DNA of 64,000 nt from CAIKMD01 sp963803265 (GTDB lineage Bacteria > Pseudomonadota > Alphaproteobacteria > ATCC43930 > CGMCC-115725): contig CAWDLZ010000031.1 in the NCBI GenBank assembly GCA_963803265.1, positions 1 through 64,000 of the forward strand. The letters are read 5' to 3'. The notes below the pieces were generated by a model. The model saw nothing but the letters and a program-made list of their open reading frames with translations. It was not told the origin of the DNA and ran no database searches. Below are positions 1 to 9,556 of the stretch, in pieces (position 1 is the first letter of the stretch; each line of letters begins with the position of its first letter). Made by a program: the position numbers and the translations under genes.

Positions 1-22
1 GACTAATTGCCTAATTCATAAC

Positions 23-881
23 CCGGTCGCCTGGCATGGAGCCGAGCAGCCGCACCACGTTGTTGAGGATGCGGAAGGCATTGCTGGCTTCGCTCGCGCC
101 ATCATTGTAAACGGAGCGAAACGTTTCCCTGGCTATGTCGGGAGCCTGAGCGCCAGCTGACATGCCAGTGGAAGGCACTCGATGGTCACCTCGGTCTGCA
201 TCCGCAGCACCGGTGGCATCAGTTGGCTGCAATCCACCGAGCAGGGGGCGTGAAGATGCAGGTCGCCTGCTCGTCGCCGGGACTCCTCATAAACTGATCA
301 GCCAGGTAGAAGCTGGCGGGAGGGAAATACACGCGCGGCGGCACGGGCATGATCTTCATCAGCATCTCGCGGAATTTCGCCACGTCATTGGTGAATTCGA
401 GCGACACGCTTCCGGAGAGCGTGAGCAAGGCCACGCGTTCCTGCGGGGGTATGCCCGGCTCGAGGTGCTGGAGCGCAGCCTTGCGAGCGTTCACCAGGTC
501 TTCCATTTTGAGATGGACGTCGTCGAAGACAAAGGCGACGAAGCGGGCGGGCACTGCCGGCTTGGAGGCCGCAGCTAGTTCCGCCGAGGTCTCCGCTTGA
601 GGCGCCTCGGGCCGGGCACCCCCGGCGCGAATCGGCTGCGCGGCGCTGCTCTCGATGGCGAACTGCGCGATCTCCTGCGGCTTGCCGCGGTCGGTGAGCT
701 GAAAATCTTCCTTACGGAAGCTCCCGAGAGCGCGTCCCTGCTTGTCGCGGACCACCACGGGAACGCGCACCAGGCTCACGCTCGATTGAAAAGTGGGAGT
801 CTCTTCGCGGGTAGTGACCTCGCCGGTTTGGGTTTGCGCAGCCATCGCGGCGATGAGAAGGAAAAAAGACCAAAAGCGCAC
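23..881 (-). pseudogene. VWFA-related (acidobacterial-type) protein, broken
   Basis: The N-terminal part reads as a secreted protein with a short signal sequence (MRFWSFFLLIAAMAAQ) followed by VSLVRVPVVVRDKQGR and FVAFVFDDVHLKMEDL, the pattern of the VWFA-related family that is expanded in Acidobacteria (family knowledge). The frame 219-881 stops early, and a second frame (13-232) carries a family-like stretch (SNAFRILNNVVRLLGSMPGDR), so there is a frameshift near 220-235. After GDR at about position 23 the expected continuation is lost and a stop follows at 11-13. The gene starts at 881, right beside the truncated tal-pgi gene on the opposite strand. Function is unknown; VWA folds usually bind proteins or metal. 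The family is foreign to the rest of the window. Confidence 0.6.
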
Positions 882-928
882 GATACTCTCCTTCCGAGAA
901 ACCCGGCGTCGCGGATTCCTGAGGTGGG

Positions 929-3356
929 CGCCTGATGGTAAAGGTGCCGGCGACGCCGGCCGGCGTCACCGCGATCCGCGAGCTCATCGCTCGCGGGCTG
1001 AACATCAACGTCACCTTGCTGTTCTCGCTCGAGGTCTACGAGCAGGTGGTCGAAGCCTATATCTCGGGGCTCGAGGATCTGAAGCGGGCCGGCGGCGACG
1101 TCTCGAAGATCGGCAGCGTCGCGAGCATGTTCGTCAGTCGCATCGACGCGGCCGTCGACAAGCAGCTGGACGAGATCGCCGACAAGGGGCTGGCCGACCG
1201 GCTCCGTGGCAAGGCGGCGATCGCCAACGCGAAGCTCGCCTACGTCCGTTACAAGGCGCTGTTCTCCGGCCCGCGCTGGGAGCCCCTTGCGGCATCCGGC
1301 GCGAACACCCAGCGCCTGCTTTGGGCTTCCACCAGCACCAAGAACCCGGCCTACAAGGACACGATGTATGTCGAGGCGCTGATCGGCCGCGACACCGTCG
1401 AACACCATTCCGCCGGCGACCATGGATGCGTATCGCGACCACGGCGAGGGGACGCTCGACGCCGTGGAGTACGACATAGAGGGCGCCCGCGCCGTGCTCG
1501 CCGCGCTCGAGCAGCACGGCATCTCGCTCAAGGAGATCACGGAGGAGCTGGTCAAGGACGGGGTGCAGCAATTCGCGGACGCGTTCGACAAACTGCTCGG
1601 CGCCATCGCGCAACGTCGCCGCGCGCTGCTCGAGGGCGGCCGGGCAAGGCTGGAGATTGCGCCGGGCTCCCCGGAAATGAAGACAGCCTTCGACGCGGAG
1701 ATGGAGGCCTGGCGCAAGGAGGGCCGCATTCGCCGGCTGTGGGCCGGCGACAAGTCGCTGTGGACCGAAGCGGACGAGGACAAATGGCTCGGCTGGCTCG
1801 ACGTCGTGGAGCGGGAGCTCGCCGATATCGAGCGGCTGCAGGGTTTTGCGGAGGAAGTTAAGCGGCGCGGGTTCACCGACCTCGTCCTGCTGGGCATGGG
1901 AGGCTCGAGCCTGGGGCCGGAAGTGCTGGGCGAGACCTTCTCGCGGCAAATGGGCTGGCCGCGGTTCAACATGCTCGACAGCACCGATCCCGCGCAGATC
2001 GCGGCGATCGAGCGGGCGGTCGATCTTGGCAAGACGCTGTTCATCGTTTCCTCGAAATCCGGCAGCACGCTGGAACCCAACATTTTCATGGAATATTTCC
2101 TCGACCGCGTCGGCGCGCTGATCGGCAAGGATAGAGCCGGCGAGAACTTCGTCGCGGTGACCGATCCCGGGTCTCCGCTGGAGCGGCGCGCCAAGGAGCT
2201 GCGCTTTGCCCATATCTTCTATGGCATCCCGTCGATCGGGGGCCGCTACTCGGTGCTGTCGAAATTCGGGCTGGCGCCGGCGGCGGCGATGGGTCTTGAC
2301 GTCAAACGCCTACTCGAGACCGCGCAGGCGATGGAACGAGGCTGCGGCCGCGACGTTCCGCCGGCGGAGAATTCAGGGGTGCGGCTCGGCCTAGCGATGG
2401 GCGTCGCCGCGGCACGCTTCGGCCGCAACAAGGTGACGATCATCGCCTCGCCGGGGATCGCCGATCTCGGCGCCTGGCTGGAGCAGCTTCTGGCGGAGAG
2501 CACGGGCAAAGACGGGCGCGGCCTCATTCCCCTGGCCGGCGAGCCGGTCACCACGCCCGAGCGCTATGGCAGCGACCGATTCTTTGCCTATCTCGAGCTC
2601 GACGGGCAGGACGATCCCGCGCAGCGCGAGGCCGTCAACGCGCTGGAGCGGGCCGGCCATCCGGTCGCGCGGATCTTTGTCGAGGACATCTGGCATATTG
2701 GCCAGGAGTTCTTCCGCTGGGAGATTGCCACCGCCGTGGCCGGCGCGATCATCGGCATCGACCCGTTCGACCAGCCGGATGTCGAGGCGAGCAAGGACAA
2801 GACTCGTGCGCTGACCGACGCCTATGAGAAATCGCATCGCTTGCCGACGGAGGCGCCGATGTTCCGCGAGAATGGCGTGGCGCTTTTCGCCGATCCGCGC
2901 AACGCCGCCGAACTCGGTCAGCACAACACCCTGTCCGGCTATCTGAAGAGCCATTTCAGCCGCGTGCAAGCGGGCGATTACGTCGCGCTCCTGGCATACA
3001 TCCAGCGCAACGATGCGCACACGCGGGCGCTGACCGCGATGCGAGCGCGCATTCGCGACAAAACCCACGCCGCTACTTGCCTCGGTTTCGGACCCCGCTT
3101 TCAGCATTCGACCGGCCAAGCATATAAGGGCGGGCCTAATTCCGGCGTCTTCCTGCAGCTCACCTGCGACGATCCGGCCGATATCGACGTGCCCGGCCAT
3201 TCCTACAGCTTCGGCGTGGTGAAGGCGGCGCAGGCGCGCGGCGATCTCGATGTGCTAGCCGAGCGCGGCCGGCGCGCGCTGCGGGTTCATCTGAAGGATC
3301 TCGATGCCGGGTTGGCGGAGCTGGCCCGCGCCATCGATGCAGCGCTCAAGGAGTGA
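929..3356 (+). pseudogene. tal-pgi: Bifunctional transaldolase / glucose-6-phosphate isomerase, 5'-truncated and frameshifted
   Basis: The first ~160 codons are the C-terminal two thirds of transaldolase, starting abruptly at LMVKVPATPAGV. The remainder is glucose-6-phosphate isomerase (GMGGSSLGPEVLGETF, VSSKSGSTLEPN, IGGRYSVLSKFG). Such fusions are about 950 residues in alphaproteobacteria, and about 140 N-terminal residues are missing here. There is a one-base shift near 1400: removing the G after GACACCGTC restores DTVNTIPPATMDAYRDHGE across two frames. The product would link the pentose phosphate pathway (sedoheptulose-7-P + GA3P to erythrose-4-P + F6P) with G6P/F6P interconversion in the cytosol. 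It heads the gnd-zwf-pgl operon. The break near 882-929 coincides with the start of the foreign VWFA gene, so the truncation may be an assembly join. Confidence 0.85.
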
Positions 3357-3361
3357 CGCAA

Positions 3362-4405
3362 ATGCGGATCGGCGTGATCGGACTCGGCCGCATGGGCGGC
3401 AACATCTCGCGCCGCCTGATGAAGGCGGGTCACCATTGCGTGGTGTTCGACACCAATGCCACGGCGCGAGAGGCGCTGGCGAAGGACGGTGCCGCAGCCG
3501 CCGGGTCTCTCGCGGAAATGGTGAAGGCGCTCGGGGAAAGGCCGCGCGCAGTCTGGCTGATGCTGCCGGCCGGCCGGATCACCGAGGAAGCGGTCGAGAC
3601 TCTCGCCGGCCTGCTCGAGCGCGACGACATCCTGATCGATGGCGGCAATTCCTTTTATAAGGACGACATCCGCCGCGCGAGGAAATTGGCCGAGAAGGGC
3701 ATCCGCTATGTCGATTGCGGCACGTCGGGCGGCGTCTGGGGAATCGAGCGCGGCTATTGCATGATGATCGGCGGCCCGAAGGAGACTGTGGACCACCTCG
3801 ATCCGATCTTCGCGGCGCTCGCTCCCGGCCTCGGCGATATCCCGCGCACACCAGGCCGGATGGGCGACCCGCGGGCCGAGCGCGGCTACATTCATGCGGG
3901 GCCGTCTGGCGCCGGGCATTTCGTCAAGATGGTGCATAACGGCATCGAGTACGGATTGATGCAGGCCTATGCCGAGGGCTTCGACATCCTGCGCAACAAG
4001 GACTCGAACGATCTGCCCGAGGACGAGCGTTTCGCGTTGACGCTGCCGGACATCGCTGAGGTTTGGCGGCGCGGCAGCGTCATCTCGTCCTGGCTGCTCG
4101 ATCTCGGCGCCGCCGCGCTGGCAAAGGATCCTCAGCTGGAAAATTTCTCCGGCTACGTCCAGGATTCCGGCGAGGGTCGCTGGACCGTCGAAGCCGCTAT
4201 CGAGGAAGCGGTCCCGGCGGACGTGCTCTCCACGGCGCTCTACGCGCGATTCCGTTCGCGGCGCGAGCACACTTTCGGGGAAAAGATGCTCTCGGCCATG
4301 CGCTTCGGCTTCGGCGGGCATGTCGAGGGTGGCGAGCCCATCGATCCCGAACCAAGGCCCAAAGAATCACCGGGCCGCGCGGCGGCAAAACGCGCCGTGG
4401 AGTAG
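3362..4405 (+). CDS. gnd: 6-phosphogluconate dehydrogenase (decarboxylating)
   Basis: Oxidatively decarboxylates 6-phosphogluconate to ribulose-5-phosphate in the cytosol. The N-terminus carries a Rossmann fingerprint (GVIGLGRMGGN), and the catalytic-Lys region reads GAGHFVKMVHNGIEYG around residue 185. At about 347 residues it is the short form, often NAD-linked, rather than the ~470-residue NADP enzyme (family knowledge). A GTG at 3353 overlaps the preceding stop, but ATG 3362 is preferred because AAGGAG at 3348-3353 lies 8 bases upstream and the Rossmann strand begins immediately. It is followed after 4 bases by zwf. Confidence 0.95.
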   Translation: MRIGVIGLGRMGGNISRRLMKAGHHCVVFDTNATAREALAKDGAAAAGSLAEMVKALGERPRAVWLMLPAGRITEEAVETLAGLLERDDILIDGGNSFYKDDIRRARKLAEKGIRYVDCGTSGGVWGIERGYCMMIGGPKETVDHLDPIFAALAPGLGDIPRTPGRMGDPRAERGYIHAGPSGAGHFVKMVHNGIEYGLMQAYAEGFDILRNKDSNDLPEDERFALTLPDIAEVWRRGSVISSWLLDLGAAALAKDPQLENFSGYVQDSGEGRWTVEAAIEEAVPADVLSTALYARFRSRREHTFGEKMLSAMRFGFGGHVEGGEPIDPEPRPKESPGRAAAKRAVE

Positions 4406-4409
4406 TCCC

Positions 4410-6030
4410 ATGTCAGACGTTGGGCCGGGCCGAATCGCCGCGAGCGAGCAACGGGTCGAGTCCCCGCTGCCGCCGGCGCGCCAGGCCCGCCCGCCCGATC
4501 CCTGCGCCATGGTGATTTTCGGCGCCAGCGGCGACCTGGCCAAGCGGCTCGTGATCCCGGCGCTCTACAACCTCTCGCTCAGCAACGTGCTGCCGGAAAG
4601 ATTTCGCGTTGATCGGCGTGGCCCGCGCCGCGGAAACGGCGGAAAGCTGGCGCGCCCGCCTTCTCGACATGCTGAAAAGCTTTGTCGGCGGCGCCGCCAA
4701 CCAGTTCGATGTCGACCACATCGATGAGGCGGCGTGGCAGCGGCTTGCGGACAAAATGTCCTATGTCCGCGGCGATCTCACGACGCCGGAGCTTTACGAA
4801 AAACTACGCGGCGCGCTCGGCGAGGCCGAAAGGGATCGTGGCACCGAGGGCAACGCCATCTTCTATCTCGCGGTCGAGGACGGCTTCTTCGGCACGGTGG
4901 TGGAGCAGCTCGGCAAGGCGAAGCTCACCGATCAAAACGAAGACCAGAACGGGAGGCGTCGGTTCTGGCGCCGCGTGGTGATCGAGAAGCCGTTCGGCCA
5001 CAGCCTCGATTCCGCGCGCGAGCTGAACGCCAGTATCCTGCGCACCCTGCGCGAGGATCAGATTTTCCGGATCGACCATTATCTCGGCAAGAGCACGGTC
5101 CAAAGCATCATGGCGTTTCGTTTCGCCAACGGGCTTTTCGAGCCGATCTGGAACCGCGACCGGATCGATCACGTGCAGATCACCGCGGCCGAGACGGTGG
5201 GCGTGGAGCAGCGCGGCAAGTTCTACGAGGCGACGGGCGCGCTGCGCGACATGGTTCCGAGCCACGTCTTCACGTTGCTCTCGCTGGTGGCCATGGAGCC
5301 GCCCACGGGCTTCGGCGACGCTTCGATCCGCTCGAGGATAGCGGATGTCCTCGCCGCGATGCCCGCGGTCCAGCCGGCACGGACGGTGCGCGGCCAGTAT
5401 GGAGCCGGAACGGTGCAGGGCAAGCCCGTGAAGGCCTATCGCGACGAGCCCAACGTGGCAGCCGAATCGAGCGTCGAGACCTATGTCGCGATGCAGCTCG
5501 AGATCGACAATTGGCGCTGGGCCGGCGTGCCCTTCTATATTCGTACCGGCAAGCATTTGTCGGGGCGCCGCACGGAGATCGCCATTTGCTTCAAGCAGGC
5601 GCCCTACACGGCATTCCAGGGCACGCCCGTCCACACTCTGTTGCCCAATTGGCTGGTGCTGGGCATCGCGCCGGACAAGGGAATCTCCTTGCAGTTCGAG
5701 GTTAAGCGCCCGGGGCCGTTCATGGACCTCGCCGCCGTGAAGATGGACTTCCGCTACGACGACTGGTTCCCCAAGGAGGCGAATGTCGGGTACGAGACGC
5801 TGCTCCACGACGTGATGATCGGCGACCCGACGCTGTTCATGCGCGCCGACATGGTGGAGCAGGCCTGGCGCATCGTGCAGCCGGTGCTCGACGCCTGGGC
5901 GGCGGAGAAAGTCGAGGTCCCTCGCTATGACTCCGGCAGCGACGGTCCGGAGGCGGCCAACGCGCTGCTGGCGGGCGGCGGGTGGCGAGTCTGGCGGCCG
6001 GTAAGTCCGCCGCCGGAGCGGAAGCCGTGA
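4410..6030 (+). CDS. zwf: Glucose-6-phosphate 1-dehydrogenase (apparent frameshift)
   Basis: First enzyme of the oxidative pentose phosphate and Entner-Doudoroff pathways. The nucleotide-binding segment MVIFGASGDLAKRLVIPALY is in one frame and the rest (RIDHYLGKSTVQSIMAFRFAN with the substrate-binding RIDHYLGK signature) is in another. Reading ATTTCGCG at 4601-4608 with one T fewer gives RFALIGVARA and joins them into about 539 residues, near normal length with an N-terminal extension of about 30 residues rich in Pro and Arg. The start ATG lies 4 bases after the gnd stop. The C-terminal end overlaps the HAD gene start. The frameshift is more likely sequence error than decay, because both halves are well conserved. 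Confidence 0.9.
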
Positions 6031-6851
6031 ATGGGCAGCGGAACATCCGCCTTCTCTTGGCGGACGTGGATGGCACGCTGGTTACCGAGGAGAAGGTTCT
6101 GACCCCGGCGGCTAAAGCGGTGGCGCAGGAGCTGCACGACGCCGGGGTCGCGCTCGCCATCACCAGCAGCCGGCCGCCGCGCGGCCTAAGCATGCTGATC
6201 GAGCCTCTCGCTCTCAGGGACGCTATTGCCGGCTACAACGGCGGCGTCGTCGTCAATCCCGATCTCTCCGTCATCGAGAGCCACATGCTCGATCCCGCGA
6301 CCGCCAAGCAGACCGTGAAGCTGATGCTCGATCAAGGGCTGGACCTTTGGGTCTACACGGTTGACGAATGGCTGGTCCGCGAGCCAGAAGGGCCGCATGT
6401 GGCGCGAGAGACCTGGATTTTGAAGTTCGAGCCGAAGACGGTAGCGTCGTTCACGGACGCGGATCTGGCGCGCGCGGTGAAGATCGTCGGGGTCTCCGCC
6501 GACGTCGATCTCGTCGCCGCCTGCGAAAAGCGGACGCAAAACATTCTAGGCGACACCGCAAGCGCTGTGCGCTCGGAGCCCTACTTTCTCGATGTGACCC
6601 ATCCGCAAGCCAATAAAGGGGCGGTCGCAGCCACCCTGTCCAAGCTTCTGAACATTCCGCCCGCGCAAATCGCCACGATCGGCGACATGCCGAACGACGT
6701 CCTCATGTTCCGCAAAAGCGGCCTTTCCATCGCCATGGGCAATGCCAGTGACGAGGTGAAGGCGCAGGCGAGTGTCGTCACCGACAGCAACGAGAACGAC
6801 GGCTTTGCCAAAGCGGTGCGGAAATTCGTTCTGCGGTCGGGAGCCGCATGA
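6027..6851 (+). CDS. HAD-superfamily (Cof-type) sugar phosphatase
   Basis: Motif I is LLLADVDGTLVTEE at the N-terminus (nucleophile and acid Asp residues), followed by a large cap insert. Motif III/IV appears near the end as ATIGDMPNDVLMF. This is the HAD-IIB layout, typical of phosphatases acting on sugar phosphates. The start is GTG at 6027, overlapping the zwf stop by 4 bases; an earlier in-frame ATG at 5982 would sit inside zwf. The end overlaps the pgl start (ATGA). Lying between zwf and pgl it probably acts on a phosphorylated sugar or a damaged pathway metabolite, but the substrate cannot be read from sequence. Confidence 0.85.
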   Translation: MNGQRNIRLLLADVDGTLVTEEKVLTPAAKAVAQELHDAGVALAITSSRPPRGLSMLIEPLALRDAIAGYNGGVVVNPDLSVIESHMLDPATAKQTVKLMLDQGLDLWVYTVDEWLVREPEGPHVARETWILKFEPKTVASFTDADLARAVKIVGVSADVDLVAACEKRTQNILGDTASAVRSEPYFLDVTHPQANKGAVAATLSKLLNIPPAQIATIGDMPNDVLMFRKSGLSIAMGNASDEVKAQASVVTDSNENDGFAKAVRKFVLRSGAA

Positions 6852-7594
6852 CCGGGTCCTCCGAGGCAAAGCTCGAAATCCTCGCCGATCCCGAGGCCCT
6901 GTCGCGCCGGGTCGCGGATTGGATGCTCGATTTGGCGCTGGCGCAGGCTGGCGCCTTTGCCGTCGCCCTGTCCGGCGGCTCGACCCCACGGCTGCTTTAC
7001 CAACGCCTGGCTGGACCGCCCTATCGCGATGCCTTCCCGTGGTCGCGAGCGCATTGGTTCTGGGGCGACGAGCGCTTCGTTCCGCACGACGACTGCTTGA
7101 GCAACTACCGCATGGTTCAAGAGGCGCTCTTGTCGCGCGCGCCGATCCCCGCCGGCAACATCCATCCTATCGCGACCGAAGGCGTCAGCCCTGAAGCGGC
7201 GGCGTCCGCTTACGAGCGCGAGCTTAAATCCTTCTATGGCGCGGCGCGCCTCGACCCGGCTCGACCGCTCTTTGCTGTGATGCTCCTAGGGTTGGGGCCG
7301 GACGGGCACACCGCGTCTCTCTTTCCGGGCATGGCCGTCCTCGCGGAGCGCGAGCGCTGGGTCGCCGCCGTCGTCGGTGTCAAGTCCGAAGCGCGCATCA
7401 CGCTGACTTATCCGACACTCGAGAGCAGCCGGCATGTGGCCTTTTTGGTCGCGGGAGAGGAGAAGCGGGCGGTATTCGGCCGGCTCCGCCGCGGCGGCGA
7501 AGACCTGCCAGCGGCGCGCCTCCATCCGACCGGCGAACTGAGGTGGTTCGTGGATAGGGCAGCAGCGGGCGACCTCCCGCTCGCGAATTCTTAG
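6848..7594 (+). CDS. pgl: 6-phosphogluconolactonase
   Basis: Hydrolyses 6-phosphogluconolactone to 6-phosphogluconate, the step between Zwf and Gnd. The NagB-like fold is visible from VALSGGSTPRLLYQRL (phosphate loop) and HWFWGDERFVPHDDCLSNYRM near residue 75-95, then GLGPDGHTASLFPG. Its 248 residues are the usual length. The start overlaps the upstream stop as ATGA, implying translational coupling. The last four bases overlap the convergent lipoprotein gene. Confidence 0.93.
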   Translation: MTGSSEAKLEILADPEALSRRVADWMLDLALAQAGAFAVALSGGSTPRLLYQRLAGPPYRDAFPWSRAHWFWGDERFVPHDDCLSNYRMVQEALLSRAPIPAGNIHPIATEGVSPEAAASAYERELKSFYGAARLDPARPLFAVMLLGLGPDGHTASLFPGMAVLAERERWVAAVVGVKSEARITLTYPTLESSRHVAFLVAGEEKRAVFGRLRRGGEDLPAARLHPTGELRWFVDRAAAGDLPLANS

Positions 7595-8208
7595 CGGCGC
7601 CCCCAACCGCCGCGGCCCCAACCGCCGCGGCCCCAGCCGCCGCGGCCCCAGCCGCCGACGTAGCCGAAACCGATATAAGGATAAGGGTAGTCGTACGGAT
7701 AAGCCGCCGGATAAGGGTAATAAGGATAAGCATAGCCGTAGGAACCGTAAGAATAGCCCGGGGCGCTCCCGATCGAAGCCGCGGCGGGCACGCTATTGCC
7801 CTTGGCGGTCATGCATTGCGCGTAAGCGACATCGTAAGCCTGCTGGAGGTTCGCGCCCGAGACCTGGGCCGCGTTGGCCCCTGCGGCGCTGCCGACAAGC
7901 AAGCCGCTCGCCGCGCCAATGGCGGCGCCGGCGCCTGGATTTCCGGCCGCCGCCCCGATAGCGGCGCCCACAGCCGTGCCCACGACCGCGCTGCTGACGG
8001 CGCTCTGCTGCGCCGCAGCGGCAGGCGATCCGCCGCCGATCTGCTGCGAAGCGTATTGCCGGCAGGCGGCATCGTCCTGCTGAAACGCCGCCAAATCCTT
8101 GCCTTGCGGCGGCATCGCGACGATACCCGGGCCAGTCGGCGGCGCCACGACGCAGGCGCTCAAGGCAAAGGTTCCGGCCAACGCAACGAACGGGGCGACG
8201 CGACGCAT
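7591..8208 (-). CDS. Glycine-zipper lipoprotein with Tyr/Pro and GWGRG repeat tail
   Basis: A lipoprotein signal ends in the lipobox FALSAC at about residue 20 of the form starting MRRVAPF. The middle holds small-residue glycine-zipper segments (VVGTAVGAAIGAAAGNPGAG) resembling membrane-associating zippers. The tail has YPY/YPYDYPYPY repeats followed by four GGWGR units. ATG 8208 is chosen because AAGGA precedes it by 9 bases; in-frame starts at 8217 and 8235 have no ribosome site. It is likely anchored in the outer membrane or facing the periplasm. The function is not known, and nothing links it to the pgl operon it faces. Confidence 0.75.
   Translation of the reverse strand: MRRVAPFVALAGTFALSACVVAPPTGPGIVAMPPQGKDLAAFQQDDAACRQYASQQIGGGSPAAAAQQSAVSSAVVGTAVGAAIGAAAGNPGAGAAIGAASGLLVGSAAGANAAQVSGANLQQAYDVAYAQCMTAKGNSVPAAASIGSAPGYSYGSYGYAYPYYPYPAAYPYDYPYPYIGFGYVGGWGRGGWGRGGWGRGGWGRR
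7594..7653. repeat. Four-unit 15-bp tandem repeat
   Basis: A 15-base unit close to CGCCGCGGCCCCAAC is repeated about four times with single-base differences. It encodes the repeated Gly-Trp-Gly-Arg-Gly end of the lipoprotein gene, so unit number could change without shifting frame. Confidence 0.7.
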
Positions 8209-8309
8209 TCTCAACATTCCTTGTGCCTGAACCACGAACCTCCGTTATACGGTTCGTTTCGCGTCGATATCCCCGCGGGATGCGCTCCGCCTCGCGGATG
8301 GCGCGGCGG

Positions 8310-9401
8310 TCACTGCTGCCGGACCAGCTTCGCGAGCTCGATATTTTCCGCGTCGAGGCCGGGATGCGCACGCCACCACGCGATCGAGACATCGATGAAT
8401 TTCACGCCCGTGGCGGTGAGCGCTTCGGCGTCGCGCCGGCCGCGCGAATCGGGAAACGCGTAGAGATCGCTGCCACCCAAATCCCAACACATGCGCTGCT
8501 GGCCTTCCGGCGACAAGATATAGAGCGCGTAGAGAATTCCGGCATTGGGGTGCGCGGCATTGACCGGAATCGACAGATAGCCATAGCGGTCCTCGGCCAT
8601 GTCGCTGATGACGTGATTGGCGAGCACGCCGCGGCCGCGATACTGGATTCGATTGGGGCCGCCGCCGCCGCAATCGATGGCGAGGGCGGGAATCTCGCCG
8701 GTGGCGATGCGGTCGGTGGCCTCGCAGCCGACGAGCCCGGCAAGCTGCGGCGATAATTTGCGCACGTAGGCCTCGGTCTTGGCCTCGCCCCAAACATCGT
8801 CGGCCAAGAGAACGTCGAAGCCGCCGAGGAAGGGGGTCGTGTAGAACTTGCCCTTGTATTGCGGCTTCAGCAGATCGGCGGCGACGGCGATCTCGGGGAC
8901 CCACGGCGCCGCCTTCGGATTATAGAGAATGCCTGGTTGCGAATCGGAATAGCGCAAGCCCTGGCCGCCGCCTTCGACGAAGGCCGGGGCGATCCGCGAC
9001 GGCATGAGCGCCACCCAATCGACCGAACGAAAGAGCCCCTTGTCGAGATAGGGCGTCAGTTGAACGGCGGTCGAGGTGTAGACATCGGTCGAGGCCGGCT
9101 GGCCGCCCTGCTTTTCTTGATAGAGCGTGGCCGCGAGCGGACCGTAAGCCGGGCCGGGAATCCACTCGACCTTGAGATGCGTGCCGAACATCTGGTTGAT
9201 GCCGTCCTCGGCCAATTTGGCGCCATCGGCGCCGCCGAAGATGGTGCTAGTCGAGCGCAGCGCGAGCGCGCCCTCCCGATTGGCCGCCGCGACGACCGCG
9301 GCAAGCGCGGGAGTCATCGGCGCGGTCTGCGCCGAAGCGGGCAACGTCGGAGCGGCCCATGCCAGCAACGCCGAGAGAGCCAGCGCCGGAATGAACTTCA
9401 T
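8310..9401 (-). CDS. Periplasmic ABC substrate-binding protein (Fe3+/thiamine-type fold)
   Basis: A signal peptide (MKFIPALALSALLAW...PASAQT) is followed by an extracellular solute-binding domain of the Fbp-like class (LYQEKQGGQPASTDVYTST, PGILYNPKAAPWVP, YALYILSPEGQQRMCWDLGG). The start at 9401 is chosen because AAGGAGG lies 8 bases upstream and the signal peptide begins there; upstream in-frame codons to 9500 precede the signal. No permease or ATPase adjoins it. It is divergent from hyuA, so it may bind a substrate related to the hydantoinase, but this is only inference. Confidence 0.85.
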   Translation of the reverse strand: MKFIPALALSALLAWAAPTLPASAQTAPMTPALAAVVAAANREGALALRSTSTIFGGADGAKLAEDGINQMFGTHLKVEWIPGPAYGPLAATLYQEKQGGQPASTDVYTSTAVQLTPYLDKGLFRSVDWVALMPSRIAPAFVEGGGQGLRYSDSQPGILYNPKAAPWVPEIAVAADLLKPQYKGKFYTTPFLGGFDVLLADDVWGEAKTEAYVRKLSPQLAGLVGCEATDRIATGEIPALAIDCGGGGPNRIQYRGRGVLANHVISDMAEDRYGYLSIPVNAAHPNAGILYALYILSPEGQQRMCWDLGGSDLYAFPDSRGRRDAEALTATGVKFIDVSIAWWRAHPGLDAENIELAKLVRQQ

Positions 9402-9556
9402 GGGACGAGCCTCCTTCTCGACGGGCAAGCTAGCATAGGCATTTCGCGCTGTGAACCGGAGGGGCTTGGCCCAGCGCAGAGCCGGTGCAATGCACGGCAC
9501 TCGTGCTATTCTCCGCCGCCGAATTGCCGAGTTCGAGAACAGCCGAGAAATATCGT

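Noticed and set aside
1..22. AT-rich terminal bases resembling an integron attC core (GTTATG, TTAGGC)
   Set aside because: No full attC inverted core pair or integrase is visible in the few bases available.
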